Of a DNA stretch of 64,000 bases, positions 23,779 through 35,989 are shown in pieces. Made by a program: the position numbers and the translations under genes. The DNA is from Albizia julibrissin (taxonomy: Eukaryota; Streptophyta; Magnoliopsida; Fabales; Fabaceae). The DNA lies in NCBI GenBank assembly GCA_037074505.1, contig CM073482.1, forward strand, positions 11,542,001 through 11,606,000, given 5' to 3'. Within the stretch, counting starts at the first letter, position 1, and every line of letters starts with the position of its first letter. Below the pieces are notes generated by a model. That model ran no database searches. It was not told the DNA's origin and saw nothing but the letters and a program-made list of their open reading frames with translations.

Positions 23779-23791
23779 ATTCTCCCCCCGT
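23779..23791 (-). other. Polypurine tract
   Basis: On the minus strand ACGGGGGGAGAAT directly precedes the 3' LTR start. Confidence 0.9.
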
Positions 23792-23823
23792 AAAATAAAT
23801 TTCGTCCTCGAAATTTGTTACAT

Positions 23824-26800
23824 TCATAGAGACATAAATTCGGGGTAACGTCTCTTCATGTCTTCTTCAGCTTCCCAAGTTGCTTCTCTAGAAGATAACC
23901 CCTTCCATACTACTTTGATGAATGAGATACTCCTGTGTCTTAGTTGTTTTTCCTGCCTATCAATGATTCGATCAGGCATGACCTCATACGTCATATCGTC
24001 TCGTACGTCTACCTTTTCATATTTGATCACATGCTCTGGATCGGGTTGATACTTCTTTAACTGAGAGACATGGAAGACATCATGTAATTTACTCAAATTT
24101 GGTGGCAAAGCTATTTGATATGCTACTGGCCCAATCCTTGATAAAATTTCAAATGGACCAATATACCTAGGACTTAGCTTCTTTACCTTTAATGCCCTGC
24201 CAATACCGGTGATAGGTGAAACCTTCATGAACACATGATCTCCGACCTTAAACTCTAAAGGTTTCCGTCTTTTGTCTGCATAACTCTTTTGTCTATTCTG
24301 AGCAGCCAATAGTCTCTGCTTAATTAACTTGATTTGCTCTGTTGTTTGATCAACTATATCTGGCCCATATAACTGCCTCTCAGACAGCTCTGTCCAGCAT
24401 AAGGGTGATTGACACTTCCTTCCATACAATGCTTCGTAGGGAGCCATTTGAATGCTTGAGTGATAGCTATTGTTGTATGCAAATTCTGCTAGTGGAAGGA
24501 ATTGATCCCAACCTCCTTTGAAATCTAATGCACACGCCCTCAACATATCCTCTAGCGTCTGAATTGTTCTCTCAGTTTGTCCGTCTGTCTGAGGATGATA
24601 GGCTGTACTAAATCGGAGTTTGGTACCCAAAGCCTCATGCACCGCCTTCCAAAACTTGGAAGTAAATCGAGGATCTCTGTCAGATATGATGTTCTTTGGA
24701 GTACCGTGAAGCCGTACTATCTCCTTGATATAGATGTTTGCAAGTTTATCGGGAGAGTAGTGTATACTAATCGGGAGAAAATGGGCTGTCTTCGTAAATC
24801 GGTCTACTATCACCCATATGGCATCATGGTTTCGAACCTTTGGTAATCCTGTCACGAAATCCATGGTGATACTCTCCCATTTCCACTCAGGAATTGTAGG
24901 ATTTTGTAATAGCCCTGAAGGTCGTTGATGTTCGGCTTTGATTTTCTGATAAGTGAGACAACGAGCAACGAACTTGGTTACATCTCGTTTCATGCCCGGC
25001 CACCAATACGCAGACTTCAGATTATGGTACATCTTAGTTGCTCCTGGATGTAGAGTATATTTACTCTTATGTGCTTCTTCTAGGATTTTCCGCTTTAACT
25101 CCATCTTGGGTGGAACATATATTCGTTTCCTGTATCTGACTAGCCCACTTGATGACAAGTCATGCTCCTGAGTTTCTCCCTTTGCAATCATGTCTCTAAT
25201 AGACTGCGCTCGTCTATCCTGTGTCTGAGCTTCTTCTATGACTGCTCTCAGATCATTCTCTACCTCACTGACATTGCTACTGTTAATCATAATCCGATTC
25301 GACATGTTGAGATCTCTGAAATCTTCAATCAGCCTTTGCTCGTGAATCATGAGGGTTGCTACCTGTACCGCTTTACGGCTTAATGCATCTGCCACTACAT
25401 TAGCCTTGCCTGGATGATACTTGATTTCCATATTGTAATCTTTAAGCAACTCCATCCACCTGCGCTGTCGCATGTTGAGCTCTTTCTGGTCATACAAATA
25501 CTTTAAGCTCTTGTGGTCGCAGTACAGCTCTATGGTTGTCCCATAGAGATAGTGTCTCCAGATTTTTAGTGCAAATACAATTGCTGCTAACTCAAGATCA
25601 TGTGTGGGATATTTTTGTTCGTGAGGCTTCAGCTGACGAGATGCATACGCCACTACTCGGCCTTGCTGCATTAAGACACATCCCAATCCATGCCCACTGG
25701 CATCTGTGTAAACCACAAAGGTTAACTGTGGATCTGGGATTGTCAACACTGGTGCTGTTGTTAATTTCTGTTTCAGCTCTATGAAGCTCCTCTCACAACT
25801 ATTGTCCCACACAAAAGGTTGAGTTTTCCGTGTTAACTTTGTCAAAGGCAAAGCTATTCTGGAGAAGTTCTGTATGAATCGTCTATAATATCCTGCGAGA
25901 CCCAGAAAACTACGTATCTCAAATACTGTTTCTGGCCTCTTCCAGTTTAGTACTGCTTCTACTTTGTTTGGATCTACTGAGACCCCTTGCTGTGAGACTA
26001 CATGACCCAGAAATTTAACTTCTGAAAGCCAAAACTCACATTTGCTTAGCTTAGCATAGAGTTGCTTGCTTCTCAACGTGTTCAATACTGTTCTTAGATG
26101 ATGTTCATGCTCTACTCTGCTTTGCGAGTATACTAGAATATCATCGATAAAGACTACTACGAATTGGTCTAAGTATGGACGAAAAATTCGATTCATGTAG
26201 TCCATGAACACAGCAGGTGCATTGGTCAACCCAAATGGCATTACTAGAAACTCATAATGACCATATCTAGTTCTGAAAGCAGTTTTTGGTACATCCTCTG
26301 CTTTCACTCTGAGTTGGTGATAACCAGATCTCAGATCAATCTTCGAGAACACACAAGAACCCGATAATTGATCGAGCAAATCATCGATTCTGGGAAGTGG
26401 GTACTTGTTTTTGACAGTCACCTTGTTTAACTCCCTGTAATCGATACAGAGTCGTAGACTCCCATCTTTCTTTCTGACAAAGAGCACTGGAGCTCCCCAT
26501 GGCGAGACACTAGGTCGGATAAACTTTTTCTCTAGCAGTTCTTCAATTTGCTTTTTCAGCTCTGCCATCTCACTTGGCGCCATTCTGTATGGGGCTTTAG
26601 ATATCGGGCCTGCTCCAAGCTTGGTTTCAATTGCAAACTCCACTTCCCTGTCCGGGGGTAATCCGCTGATATCCTCCGGAAACACATCAGGAAACTCGTT
26701 TACGACAGGGATATTCTCTAATGATGTTCCAGCCTCTGATTGCATAGAGAAGAATACTATATACCCCTGACAACCTTTATGTAGGCATCTTTCAGCTTCA

Positions 26801-28419
26801 GCTACGGAGAGAAAGTCTAGGTTGATTTCCGCATTGGGTTTTGCTGGTGGATTAGGGTAAATGACCCTTTTTCTTCCACAGTCTAGCAAAACATTGTTTG
26901 TAGTTAGCCAGTCAATTCCGATTATCACTTCTAATCTCTTCAACGGCGAGCATATAAGGTCTATCGTGGACTCATGTTGTTCCGCGTTTATGATGCAATT
27001 TAGGCAAACTTCTGTTGTGACGAACCCGTTACCCGTAGGCGTGGATACCGTCAAGTCGTAGGGTAATTGATACACACTCATGCCTAGTCGTCTTACACAG
27101 TCATATGCGATGAATGAATGACTAGCACCCGAATCAAACAATGCTTGTACTAGATTACCATTGAGAGAGATCGTACCTTTGATAAGCTCTGGTGATTTTT
27201 GTGCCTCCTCTTGAGTTAAGGCAAAAACCCTGCCCTGAACTTGCTGTCTCGGCTCTCTAGGCTCTTGCCGCTGTCGACAATCCTTTGCGATATGTCCCGG
27301 CTTGTGGCAGTTGTAACAAACAACTTGCCTGATGGGTGCTGATGCCAGCTTCGTTACAGCTTGCCTAGCTTGACTACATGTCTGGCCAGGATGGTAAGTA
27401 TTACTGCAATATCTGCAAATTCTGTTCTCAGTGGGTCTCTGATTACTGCGGCTGTCCGGCTGGTATGGCTTCTTGTTACCTCCACTAGAAGAACTACCTT
27501 GATATCTGCGTTTCTGAGAAGAACCCCCACCACTAAATGTATTCTTATTGCTAACATTGTGGTGAGAATACAGCTCTAACAAATTGTGTTCTGTAATCCG
27601 GCACTCTTCGACCGCCTTATTGAACTCTTTGAAGTGCTTAGAAACAAACTTCTCTTTAAGCTCTGGCTTTAACCCTCGAATCATCATGTCTGAACTCCAC
27701 TCTTCGTCATCATGATTTTTTAAATAGGAGGAGTAACGGGACAATCGGATGTATCGAGCCAGATATTCATCAAAGCCTTCCTTCTCACCTTGCTGGATTG
27801 TCAGGAATTCAATCTCCTTAGCCAGTCTCACTGACCGAGGAAAATACTTCTCATTGAATTTGTCCTGAAACACTTCCCAGGTCACGGGAATATTTCGTGC
27901 TTGCAGGATTGCTTCAGTGTTTTCCCACCATCGATCAGCATCACCTTCCAGCTTATAGATTGCTAAACGAGCTTTTATATTATCTGGGCACTCTAGTACC
28001 CTAAAGATCTTCTCCAAACGGGACAACCAGTCCTCTGCACCTTCAGGATCAAACTTTCCCTTGAACATAGTGGGCTGGTGCTGGTTCATTTGAGTTACCC
28101 AGGTTTGCATGCTATCCTCTCCAACTAGAGGAACATTAGGAACTTCTGTTTCAAATTCTGGAGGCTGTTCATGCCCACCGCCCTGTCCACCAGAGTTGTT
28201 ATGAGCTTCTGTATCTGCATTTTGCTTCTGCTGCACCTCCCTTAGGTCATTTCTTAGTTCATTCAGCATGTTTTGTTGTGTCGTCATCATGCCTAACAAC
28301 TGTTGCATCGGGTCAGATGGTTCCTGATTATCATTTTCGTGTCTACCTCTACCCCGACCTCCACCGCGACCTCTACCTTGGTCTCTACCGCCAACTCTAC
28401 CACCTCTTAATCTCGCCAT
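23824..28419 (-). CDS. Chromovirus gag-pol polyprotein, uninterrupted, 1531 residues
   Basis: One frame encodes the full polyprotein. A Gly/Arg-rich start (1-27) is followed by the gag domain (about 110-285). Two CCHC knuckles follow (C335-C338-H343-C348 and C368-C371-H376-C381). The protease has DSGA at 429-432. Reverse transcriptase (about 600-870) has FIDD at 757-760, and RNase H has YTDAS at 904-908. The integrase zinc finger has H1117, H1124 and C1154, but Y1157 where the last Cys belongs. The DDE core is D1187, D1247, E1283. The GPF module (about 1420) and a chromodomain (about 1475-1531) follow. The product would assemble particles, reverse-transcribe the RNA and integrate it; the chromodomain guides chromoviruses to chromatin. 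The first ATG is about 120 bases past the LTR and suits the family start. Codon 1157 is TAT at 24949-24951 (minus), a G-to-A change from the Cys codon seen in the element at 5.9-10.5 kb. This may disable integration although the frame is open. Lineage probably Tekay/Del. Confidence 0.96.
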   Translation of the reverse strand: MARLRGGRVGGRDQGRGRGGGRGRGRHENDNQEPSDPMQQLLGMMTTQQNMLNELRNDLREVQQKQNADTEAHNNSGGQGGGHEQPPEFETEVPNVPLVGEDSMQTWVTQMNQHQPTMFKGKFDPEGAEDWLSRLEKIFRVLECPDNIKARLAIYKLEGDADRWWENTEAILQARNIPVTWEVFQDKFNEKYFPRSVRLAKEIEFLTIQQGEKEGFDEYLARYIRLSRYSSYLKNHDDEEWSSDMMIRGLKPELKEKFVSKHFKEFNKAVEECRITEHNLLELYSHHNVSNKNTFSGGGSSQKRRYQGSSSSGGNKKPYQPDSRSNQRPTENRICRYCSNTYHPGQTCSQARQAVTKLASAPIRQVVCYNCHKPGHIAKDCRQRQEPREPRQQVQGRVFALTQEEAQKSPELIKGTISLNGNLVQALFDSGASHSFIAYDCVRRLGMSVYQLPYDLTVSTPTGNGFVTTEVCLNCIINAEQHESTIDLICSPLKRLEVIIGIDWLTTNNVLLDCGRKRVIYPNPPAKPNAEINLDFLSVAEAERCLHKGCQGYIVFFSMQSEAGTSLENIPVVNEFPDVFPEDISGLPPDREVEFAIETKLGAGPISKAPYRMAPSEMAELKKQIEELLEKKFIRPSVSPWGAPVLFVRKKDGSLRLCIDYRELNKVTVKNKYPLPRIDDLLDQLSGSCVFSKIDLRSGYHQLRVKAEDVPKTAFRTRYGHYEFLVMPFGLTNAPAVFMDYMNRIFRPYLDQFVVVFIDDILVYSQSRVEHEHHLRTVLNTLRSKQLYAKLSKCEFWLSEVKFLGHVVSQQGVSVDPNKVEAVLNWKRPETVFEIRSFLGLAGYYRRFIQNFSRIALPLTKLTRKTQPFVWDNSCERSFIELKQKLTTAPVLTIPDPQLTFVVYTDASGHGLGCVLMQQGRVVAYASRQLKPHEQKYPTHDLELAAIVFALKIWRHYLYGTTIELYCDHKSLKYLYDQKELNMRQRRWMELLKDYNMEIKYHPGKANVVADALSRKAVQVATLMIHEQRLIEDFRDLNMSNRIMINSSNVSEVENDLRAVIEEAQTQDRRAQSIRDMIAKGETQEHDLSSSGLVRYRKRIYVPPKMELKRKILEEAHKSKYTLHPGATKMYHNLKSAYWWPGMKRDVTKFVARCLTYQKIKAEHQRPSGLLQNPTIPEWKWESITMDFVTGLPKVRNHDAIWVIVDRFTKTAHFLPISIHYSPDKLANIYIKEIVRLHGTPKNIISDRDPRFTSKFWKAVHEALGTKLRFSTAYHPQTDGQTERTIQTLEDMLRACALDFKGGWDQFLPLAEFAYNNSYHSSIQMAPYEALYGRKCQSPLCWTELSERQLYGPDIVDQTTEQIKLIKQRLLAAQNRQKSYADKRRKPLEFKVGDHVFMKVSPITGIGRALKVKKLSPRYIGPFEILSRIGPVAYQIALPPNLSKLHDVFHVSQLKKYQPDPEHVIKYEKVDVRDDMTYEVMPDRIIDRQEKQLRHRSISFIKVVWKGLSSREATWEAEEDMKRRYPEFMSL

Positions 28420-28525
28420 CTTTAAATTTTACTATATCAAAATGAGGAAGATGTAAATTTCACATAGTCATATATCAGTATAATATTCTGTTGCCGGAAC
28501 TATACGCACTGTGGCCAGAACCACT

Positions 28526-28537
28526 GCTCTGATACCA
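28526..28537 (-). other. Primer binding site (initiator-Met tRNA)
   Basis: On the minus strand TGGTATCAGAGC lies four bases after the 5' LTR end (TTTGACA). Confidence 0.92.
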
Positions 28538-28541
28538 AAAA

Positions 28542-30858
28542 TGTCAAACCCCTTAACACTTTGATATTTGCAGAGTAATAAATGCATGGTTCAGAGGGCA
28601 CACAGAAATAGCGGAAATATACTGATAATAAGTGCTTGTTTATATTACAGACAATTCCCATAGGGTTTTTAAAATATAAAAAAAATCCAAAGAAATAAAT
28701 ATTACAACTAAAGATAACCAATTGTACTCCGTTAGAACCGGACCTTCAATCACCGGTAATTATTGTTTTGCCCTTAGAGCCGCTACCTTCTGCTGGAATA
28801 TTTTTAAATATTGAAAAAGGGTGAGATTCGAATGAATCTCAGTAGTAACATACAATCCGACATATAAAATGTGAAAATAGATATGCAATGCACCATGTTA
28901 TGTAAAATGAAAATGCTGTGTGTACACTGTCCGAGGCCAAACGACTGTTTGCAACCCCAGCTTAACTCTGCGCCTCCGTTGGGTCCCAGACCACAACTAA
29001 GCTAATATGCGTGTCCCAGACACTGTGCTCATAATACAGAAAAATGGAATACACAACATATAAATACTCACATAGTGTATGAAAGAAAGAGTTACTACCT
29101 GGGTCCTTTTTCAGTCCGATTCTTATCCAAAACTTTTAACTGGCTCGGGCTATTACCAATTCCTATAAATTAAAGTTAACAAGTAATTGGTTATTACTTG
29201 CATTACTACTGCTTTAACCATATTCTAGTGGTTATCTCAGTTTCAGTGATTTCTGCATAGTATAATTCTCCACAATACAACTTTTACTATTTTTCATAAA
29301 ACTGGCAGATTTTTCAGTCAACTTTGAAAAATCAGAATTAAATCTAGAAAATTCCAAATTGATTGGTTTCAAAGCCTATGTGAAGCTATTTAAATGTGTT
29401 TTAATATAAAAATACTTATATATGATCAATGATAACACAATACTCCCAGAAATTAGCTAAACCTCCCCTATTCCAAATTTTCTTTCAGAAATAAACTCAA
29501 CTTTGAAAATTCATATCTTCTAATGTACAAGCCCAAAAATTATAATCCACCTATAAAATTAATTCTCTTACTGTATACTATAAATCTGAAAAGTTTCATA
29601 ATTTTTGGTAAAGTGTTGGTTTTCCAAAATTTTACCACAACCAATCTGCCTTCCAAAAACATAATCTGGCAGTACTTAAATTCAAAAATTCATAACTAAA
29701 TCCAAAAATTTCCAAATAGAGTGGTTCAAAATTCTGTGTGACCATATTTAATTATAATTTAAGGAAAAATACATACTATTAGAGATTACATGGCTAAAGT
29801 TCCAGAATTCACAATTAATACAACTATGCCAGAATTTGTTCCAGATTCAGTGCTTAAGCTTCACAAATTCATTTCTTCTAATATACTAATCCAAATGGTA
29901 CATATTATATATCAAATTAAAGCTCCTTATGTCTATGTTATGTCTGTAAAGGTTCATAATTTTTGGACTAGTTTTAACTAACGAAATGAATTTTATAACC
30001 AAAATGATTCCAGAAAACTAACCGAACAACATCTCCTCTTAATTTCTAAAAATTCCTGATTTATACATAATCATCCAAAAATTACAACCACATGTATTCT
30101 CACATAATTTTTCATTTAGAATCTATTGGTGATATCAAATTTATCAAATTCTTACTCCTTGTATATCTACACCTTATTCTGACCATAAATAATAGCAACT
30201 TAATTTCAAAATCACTCAACTTCCAACAACTATAAATCCTCATAAACAACCCAAACCAACTGTATAACAATAGAAAAAGATATAAAAGACTTACCTAAAT
30301 AATATTCAAGGCTTGCCTATGGTGACTGACTTCTCCTTCTTCCACTTCTCCGGCAATTATTCTCACCTTAGTCTTCCTTCTCTCTTACTCACGTCTCTCT
30401 CTCTCTCTCTCTCTATATTTTCTACTTCTCTAGTCTTCTATGTGACTTGACCGAATGGAATGGAAAAATGAGAAGTGTGTGTATGTTGCCTTGTATTTAT
30501 AGTGGAAGGATATGTATTTGTTTATTAAATAAATGTGTGTGTGTGCCATGAGGTGTTTATTTTAATGGTTGTGTGTGTAGTGTGGGAAGTGTGTGCCATG
30601 AGTGATGTGTGAAGAGCATGTGAAGCAAGTGTGGCATGTGAAGCATGGGTGGCATGGGAAGCATGGATGGCATGGAAAGCATGGGAAGTGTGGGTGTGTT
30701 TTTAACAATATATTTATATAGGTATATTTTTATCCTATTAATAATACACATTTAGCCTTAATATTTTCCCTTATCTAATTTATGACCATTTATTGTTGTT
30801 TCATGAATTTTCAGGAAAATAGGCATTTAATTCGCAAAATAAATTTTGGGATGTTACA
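28542..30858 (-). repeat. 5' LTR, complete (2317 bp)
   Basis: On the minus strand it runs from TGTAACATCCC at 30858 to GGGTTTGACA at 28542, with the usual TG...CA ends. A (CT)n tract near 30391-30412 and the stretch TACTGAGATTC (minus strand, about 28835-28845) are shared with other LTRs in the window. Confidence 0.95.
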
Positions 30859-31904
30859 TAAAAGATTTTTAGTCTTTTCCAACAAGTATGTTTTTTAGAA
30901 TTCAAACTTGTATTTTCTTTTTTTACAGGAGTGAGGTTATTTATTACATTAACTAACAACTTTTTGGTCGAACTATATTATTTTCTTATTATATTAAAAT
31001 ATTTCACATATTTTAAAATTAATTTTTTTTAAGGAAGAAAATTTAACATAGGAAGAGTGCATCGTTTCAATTTGACCTGATGTCTTCAAAGGTTTACATC
31101 ATGCAATAGCCTTTGGATCTCAACATACATCATGTAATAGCCTTTGGATCCGAGACATTATTAATTTTGTTTGTTAAAAAGTTTAACATATATTTTAGCC
31201 CCCATTATTCCTTATTTTGTTTTCTATTTAGCTCCCCAATTCAAGGGGGAGATAAATGTCTACACACACATATATATTGTATTAAATTTCAACTATTAAA
31301 ATTATATTTAATCTAATAGAGTGGACATATTCAATGGAGAGGAAATAGAGAGAGATCAATAGAGACATTCATATCCCTTATTAGGTTCTAGATTGGTCAC
31401 TACTTTTTATCATGTTTTTAATTCACTTCTTTATTTCTTTCATTTCAACTATTAGAATTTTTTTTAAAAAAAATCACATTTTTCAATATGTAATTTAATA
31501 AGATCCCAATAATTAATTGTTTGTTTCTAATGAAAAATAAGTACCCCTCCTATTCGTAATATAATATCTAACTTGTACTAAAATTTGCATTGTAAACCAG
31601 ATTTTTATATGTACTCCTATTTTTATCCAAAGTGTGATTCTCAAGAGTCTAAGACTTGGTACAACCTAGTGATTGGAGAAATGAGAAAATAACGAAAAAA
31701 TTTAGAAGAACTAAAATTCTACAATCAAATTTACATGGTCTAAATTTCACATTTTTTTAATTTTCAAATATTATTATAAAAAAATTTATAATTAAGAAAT
31801 TATTTTTTATACCCTTTTTACTTCTCTCCAAAGATATAATTTAAATCTAACAAAAATGCAAACTAAAACTATATGTGTGTGTGAAGGATAAAGATGTAAC
31901 AAGA
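30859..31904. other. No gene recognised
   Basis: AT-rich intergenic sequence. CATCATGTAATAGCCTTTGGAT occurs nearly twice at 31096-31150, a small tandem duplication. Text near 31546-31575 resembles a decayed MITE end. No convincing frame. Confidence 0.4.
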
Positions 31905-32144
31905 TACTCCGTCCAGTTTTTAATATAAGACATGATTGACTTTTTTTGGAGAGATTAAATAAGATAAACAAGCTAGTTAATCATAGCATATACTATGTAT
32001 TATTAGATTATATATTAATTTATAAGTCACACAAATTAGTTTGGAAAAAAAACGATAAATATTAATACTATGAAGCAATTTATTTAACTTCTTTAATCTA
32101 TCTATAAAAATTTAACTGGGTCTTATATTAAAGACTAGAGGTAA
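31905..32144. mobile_element. Stowaway-like MITE
   Basis: The ends are imperfect inverted repeats: TACTCCGTCCAGTTTTTAAT on the left, and TTACCTCTAGTCTTTAATAT as the reverse complement of the right end, continuing into ATAAGACCCAG. The length (about 240 bp), the CTCCGTCC start and a TA at each edge suit the Tc1/mariner-type Stowaway group. It carries no gene. Confidence 0.65.
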
Positions 32145-32757
32145 TAGATAGATTATATAATTGATAAGGTAATAAGGTTATGGCCTCTTGAAAATGAATG
32201 GTTTTTATAGGGCTATCTCATTAAGTTATATTTGAATATTATGGGGTTCCATTGAGGGTGGCTCTCCCATAAGTATTTTTTGTATTCTGTGAACTTAAAT
32301 TTAAGACATCGTGCTTAAACTAGGTTCAACCAGATGGTTGTATGTCATAAGCAAAAAGAATGATGTTATTTGATAAATGGAATAATTAAGAAGCATGATT
32401 AGGATAGTGCACACAACGCGTTCGAACGGATGTACAAACACGGCTACACTCACATCCACCAAGTGCGACGATACTATTTAATTAATTCAGTTATTTTTCA
32501 GATGACTAAGTGTTATATTCAGATTAGATGAAAGAAATATCAAATTTTGCTTTAAATAGAGTCAGTTTGATCACAAGAGTATTTTATACAGCTACACATA
32601 TTCGAACTTAAAATTTTATGTTTAAGTGTGTGTATAGCCCGTTTTACTACAACCAATGCTTATTAGCATAAAAAATGTTAAAATACAATATATAATATAA
32701 AAGTTAGAATAGATTATAATGTTATGAGACTAGCTCTTAAATTTTATGTGGTATATC
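32145..32757. other. No gene recognised
   Basis: AT-rich sequence without a convincing frame or repeat boundary. Confidence 0.35.
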
Positions 32758-34759
32758 ACTACTATAGAAATCGCAATATATGACTATTATTAACTGTCAT
32801 ATTTTACAGTTCCAATCTGTCATTAATGCGGGCGCTATAAAAGCTCAGCGCAGATACATTACAATTCTGAACCGTTATTTATTTCGGACATATTATAACG
32901 GTTATAATATAACACACATTATGTATTGAGGCTTGGTGGGCTCTAATATGCCCATTACTGTGATAATAATTAACGGACACACGTCAACAACCGTTATAAT
33001 ATATGGTAATGCTTGCATCACATATAACGGTTCCACTTTAACAACTGTTATATATAGTTGACATAAATAATGATTGTTAGATAATCATCGTGATTTATGG
33101 TGTCATACATAACAGTTCAGCTTTAACAACCATTATATATAATTGACATAAATAACGGTTGTTAGATAGATAACAACCGTGATTTATCGAAGTTAATTTT
33201 TTTTAAAAAAAAATTTGGTTGGGGGGGTTTCTGCTTTCGATATCCTTCTGCATATACATTTGTATAGAAAAAATCAAAATATATATTTATATTCATTCAT
33301 ATACATAACAATACAACGAATAAGAATATATTTATAGTAATTCATGTACATGTATACACTCTTAAAACCAAAATTTTAAAACAAACAAATTATTAGTATA
33401 TAAAAATTTATAGTTATTCTATATGTATGTACTCTCCTATTGATGTTGCACAGATGTCGCCAACTCTTCAGCAACTTCTTCTATTTGTGAGTTGCTAAAC
33501 ATCGTGCATGAGGCATCTAAATACTGTGCACAAAAAGAAACAAGATGAAAGTTAGATATTGTAATATATAACTAACCGAATATATGTATGAAAAAATTGA
33601 TCATATAATATACCTTTGTTGTATTAACATTTTCAGGACCGTAGGTGATAATGTCCTTCATGTACTGTGTATCATATAGTAGCCACTATCATTGCTGTTG
33701 TCCAGTTGCTTTGGGCATTATAAAGAAATGAGAAGAAAAATTTGCCAGTCACACACACACAAACTATATTGTGTGCTTCATAAATTTATTAATATTATAG
33801 TCATTAGTTAATAATATATATACCTTCAGATATAGCTATCGGAAGGAGCATCTATAGGTGTCATCAGTGAGCTTGTTCTTAGTGCATTCGAGACCATTTT
33901 GAGTGCGGTAAGTGTAGACTGCTGTGAAAAGATATAGTATAAAATTATATATACAGAAACAAGCAGGATGAACTAAATTATAAGAGATGATGAATGAATA
34001 ATTTACTAGTTAAAAGTCTCCTACATGTATGGTCTTGTGTCTGTAACCTCACTCATGGAGTCATAGTACTAAATCCTTTTACGCATTGAATTTATGACTA
34101 TGAGCATCTAGTGACTCCTAAGTACAATAATAGATCATACCATTAGGATAATTACAAAAGAAATAAAAACTAATTCAAGCAAAGTTAATGATATTCCAAT
34201 CCTTGAATATAAGGCACTAAGAAGTAAGTAGGGTTGATCATGGATCAGACCAGACCAGGTTTGGCCTTAACCCGAGGTCTAGTCTGAAAAATATCTCAGG
34301 TTGGACAAGTCAGCCCAAGGTCCGATCAGGTCTAGCACTAGCCCGAGCTCGGGCTGGACCAGACTGATCCAATGGACTGCCTGGACCAGTCCATGCAGTC
34401 TAGGTCCTTTGAGGTATTTTTTTTCTTCTAATGTTTTCCTGATTTAAGAAGCAACATTTGAACCTAATTATAACAATACATACAATCATATAAAACTCAT
34501 CACAAAACATTAAAACCCAATGATAAATCCATAATAGTCTCCAACAACATTCAACAACAATAAAAAGCAACAACATTCAACAACAATAAAAGGCAACAAT
34601 ATTCAAGTTAGTTTAATATAATCCATGACCTAATAATCCATAACAATAAATTGCGTGGGAATCAAGTAAGGAACCAAGTAAGAATGACTACAAGGCCCTG
34701 CAACAATTGGAGGTTGTAGGAAATTCTTTATTACACCCACCCGTCCCAGTGCCTCTACA

Positions 34760-35560
34760 TTATCTCCCCACTCTGCATATTGACCTATGCATTCCATTAT
34801 CTGCCTTCCTTGAAGCCTTATAATATCACTTAAATTCCATCTTCCAATCATCACCCAACCTTTATTTCTCTCATTTATGTCTAGTAATGCTGACAACTCT
34901 TATAGCACTTGATCAGAACTTGTCTTTCCCAGTCTCACTCTCGACCTTCTCATGCTCTCTAATAGAAGCCAAAAGAATTGTACTTTTGTAAAAAGAAGTT
35001 AATTGCTGGGATTATATTCATTGGCAAGTGTTTTCATGATTTCCTTTACATGTTCATTGAACTAGTTTGTTCCAACATATATGGCTTCTAGTTGTAGACC
35101 TTGTCATTTGAGTTCCTCAATTTTACCATTAAATTTCTGAATCCATCCCAAGTTATCACTCCCATAAATACAGAGATCTTTGCCTTCTTCAGCCTGACAC
35201 AATGCCAAATGTTAGAGCCTTTTATGATAGTTAAAATAAGGCATGGATCATATTCATATCTTACCTAATAAGCAAGCAAAAGGTTGATATCATCTATCAG
35301 TAGCTTCATTGTCAAATTCTCATCTTTCCAGAGCTCTGCCTCCTTTGATGCTGAAAAGGGATAAGCTAGAGGTCCCCATATTTTGATCATATCAATTGTA
35401 TTTGAATTTATAACCCTGCCATTTAAATCTAGGACTACCATTTGGGGCTCTTCCTTGTAGTTCCATTCTTCTTTGATATACTTCACTACTGCTGAATTGA
35501 GAAGCCTTGGCTTCTGAATAGCGTACCAATGAAAGAATTCTTTTATGATCATATTTCTTT
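34760..35560 (-). pseudogene. Sieve element occlusion (SEO/SEOR) gene fragment inside the hAT element
   Basis: The minus-strand frame from 35552 contains MVVLDLNGRVINSN and IWGPLAYPFSASKEAELWKD, matching the conserved thioredoxin-like part of SEO proteins (usual form VVLDPQGKV ... WGSLAFPF). A 71-bp GT-AG intron fits at 35194-35264. The next exon reads EEGKDLCIYGSDNLGWIQKF, again typical of SEO, then carries in-frame stops, and ends near 34760 with KGWVMIGR-type text that fits the family C-terminal part. SEO proteins form the phloem filaments that plug sieve tubes. The N-terminal half and the very end of the gene are missing. The kept intron means the fragment was taken from genomic DNA and not from mRNA. 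Loss of function is certain; the family call is by motif memory. Confidence 0.75.
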
Positions 35561-35989
35561 TAACAGTAAGGTGTTGCCTTGAAAAATTTTAGAAACCAAC
35601 TCATAAATTATTTTTTCTTCTGGTCAAATGGAAGAATGCATGTATATATTGCTATTCAAACTATCACGTTTAGACTTTGTTTTTTTCTTTTGGCAGATTT
35701 AAACTTTCATATTTTGTCAAGTTTGAATCTGTTATTTTGAAAAACCAACGACAATTATAAGACTTTTCTCTTCATCAACAGTTAAGGGTGAAATAACTTC
35801 TGGCAATAAAAAAATCCCACGCCATAAATGCCCATCCAAGACACACGTTATCACACTAATTCGAATTTAATCCCAGAGTCATACATGTGTTTTTGGAAGC
35901 AGCAAATTGTCAATGGCTTAATAAAATGACAATGATTTGGGGGGGGGAACCACACTCTAAAACCAGAGAGGAAAGTGCAGAGTTACTGA

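Larger units (their letters stand above)
21493..30858 (-). mobile_element. Young, nearly intact Ty3 chromovirus
   Basis: On the minus strand the order is 5' LTR (30858-28542), primer site, one 1531-codon gag-pol frame, polypurine tract, 3' LTR (23778-21493). The two LTRs differ at only two positions in the shared 2286 bases: one in the CT/TA microsatellite (about 23333 against 30413) and one at 23769 against 30849. At commonly used plant rates that is tens of thousands of years. The 3' LTR lacks its last 31 bases (the TGTCAAACC end present at 28542), so no target duplication can be shown. The bases after the right end are TAAAA. Confidence 0.95.

Noticed and set aside
23858..27579. Plus-strand frames of 60-90 codons across 23.8-27.6 kb
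   Set aside because: They are shadows of the minus-strand gag-pol gene.
32810..33190. CRISPR-like or satellite array because of repeated AACCGTTATATA units
   Set aside because: Units occur in both orientations with irregular spacing next to a CACTA terminus, which is ordinary for subterminal repeats.
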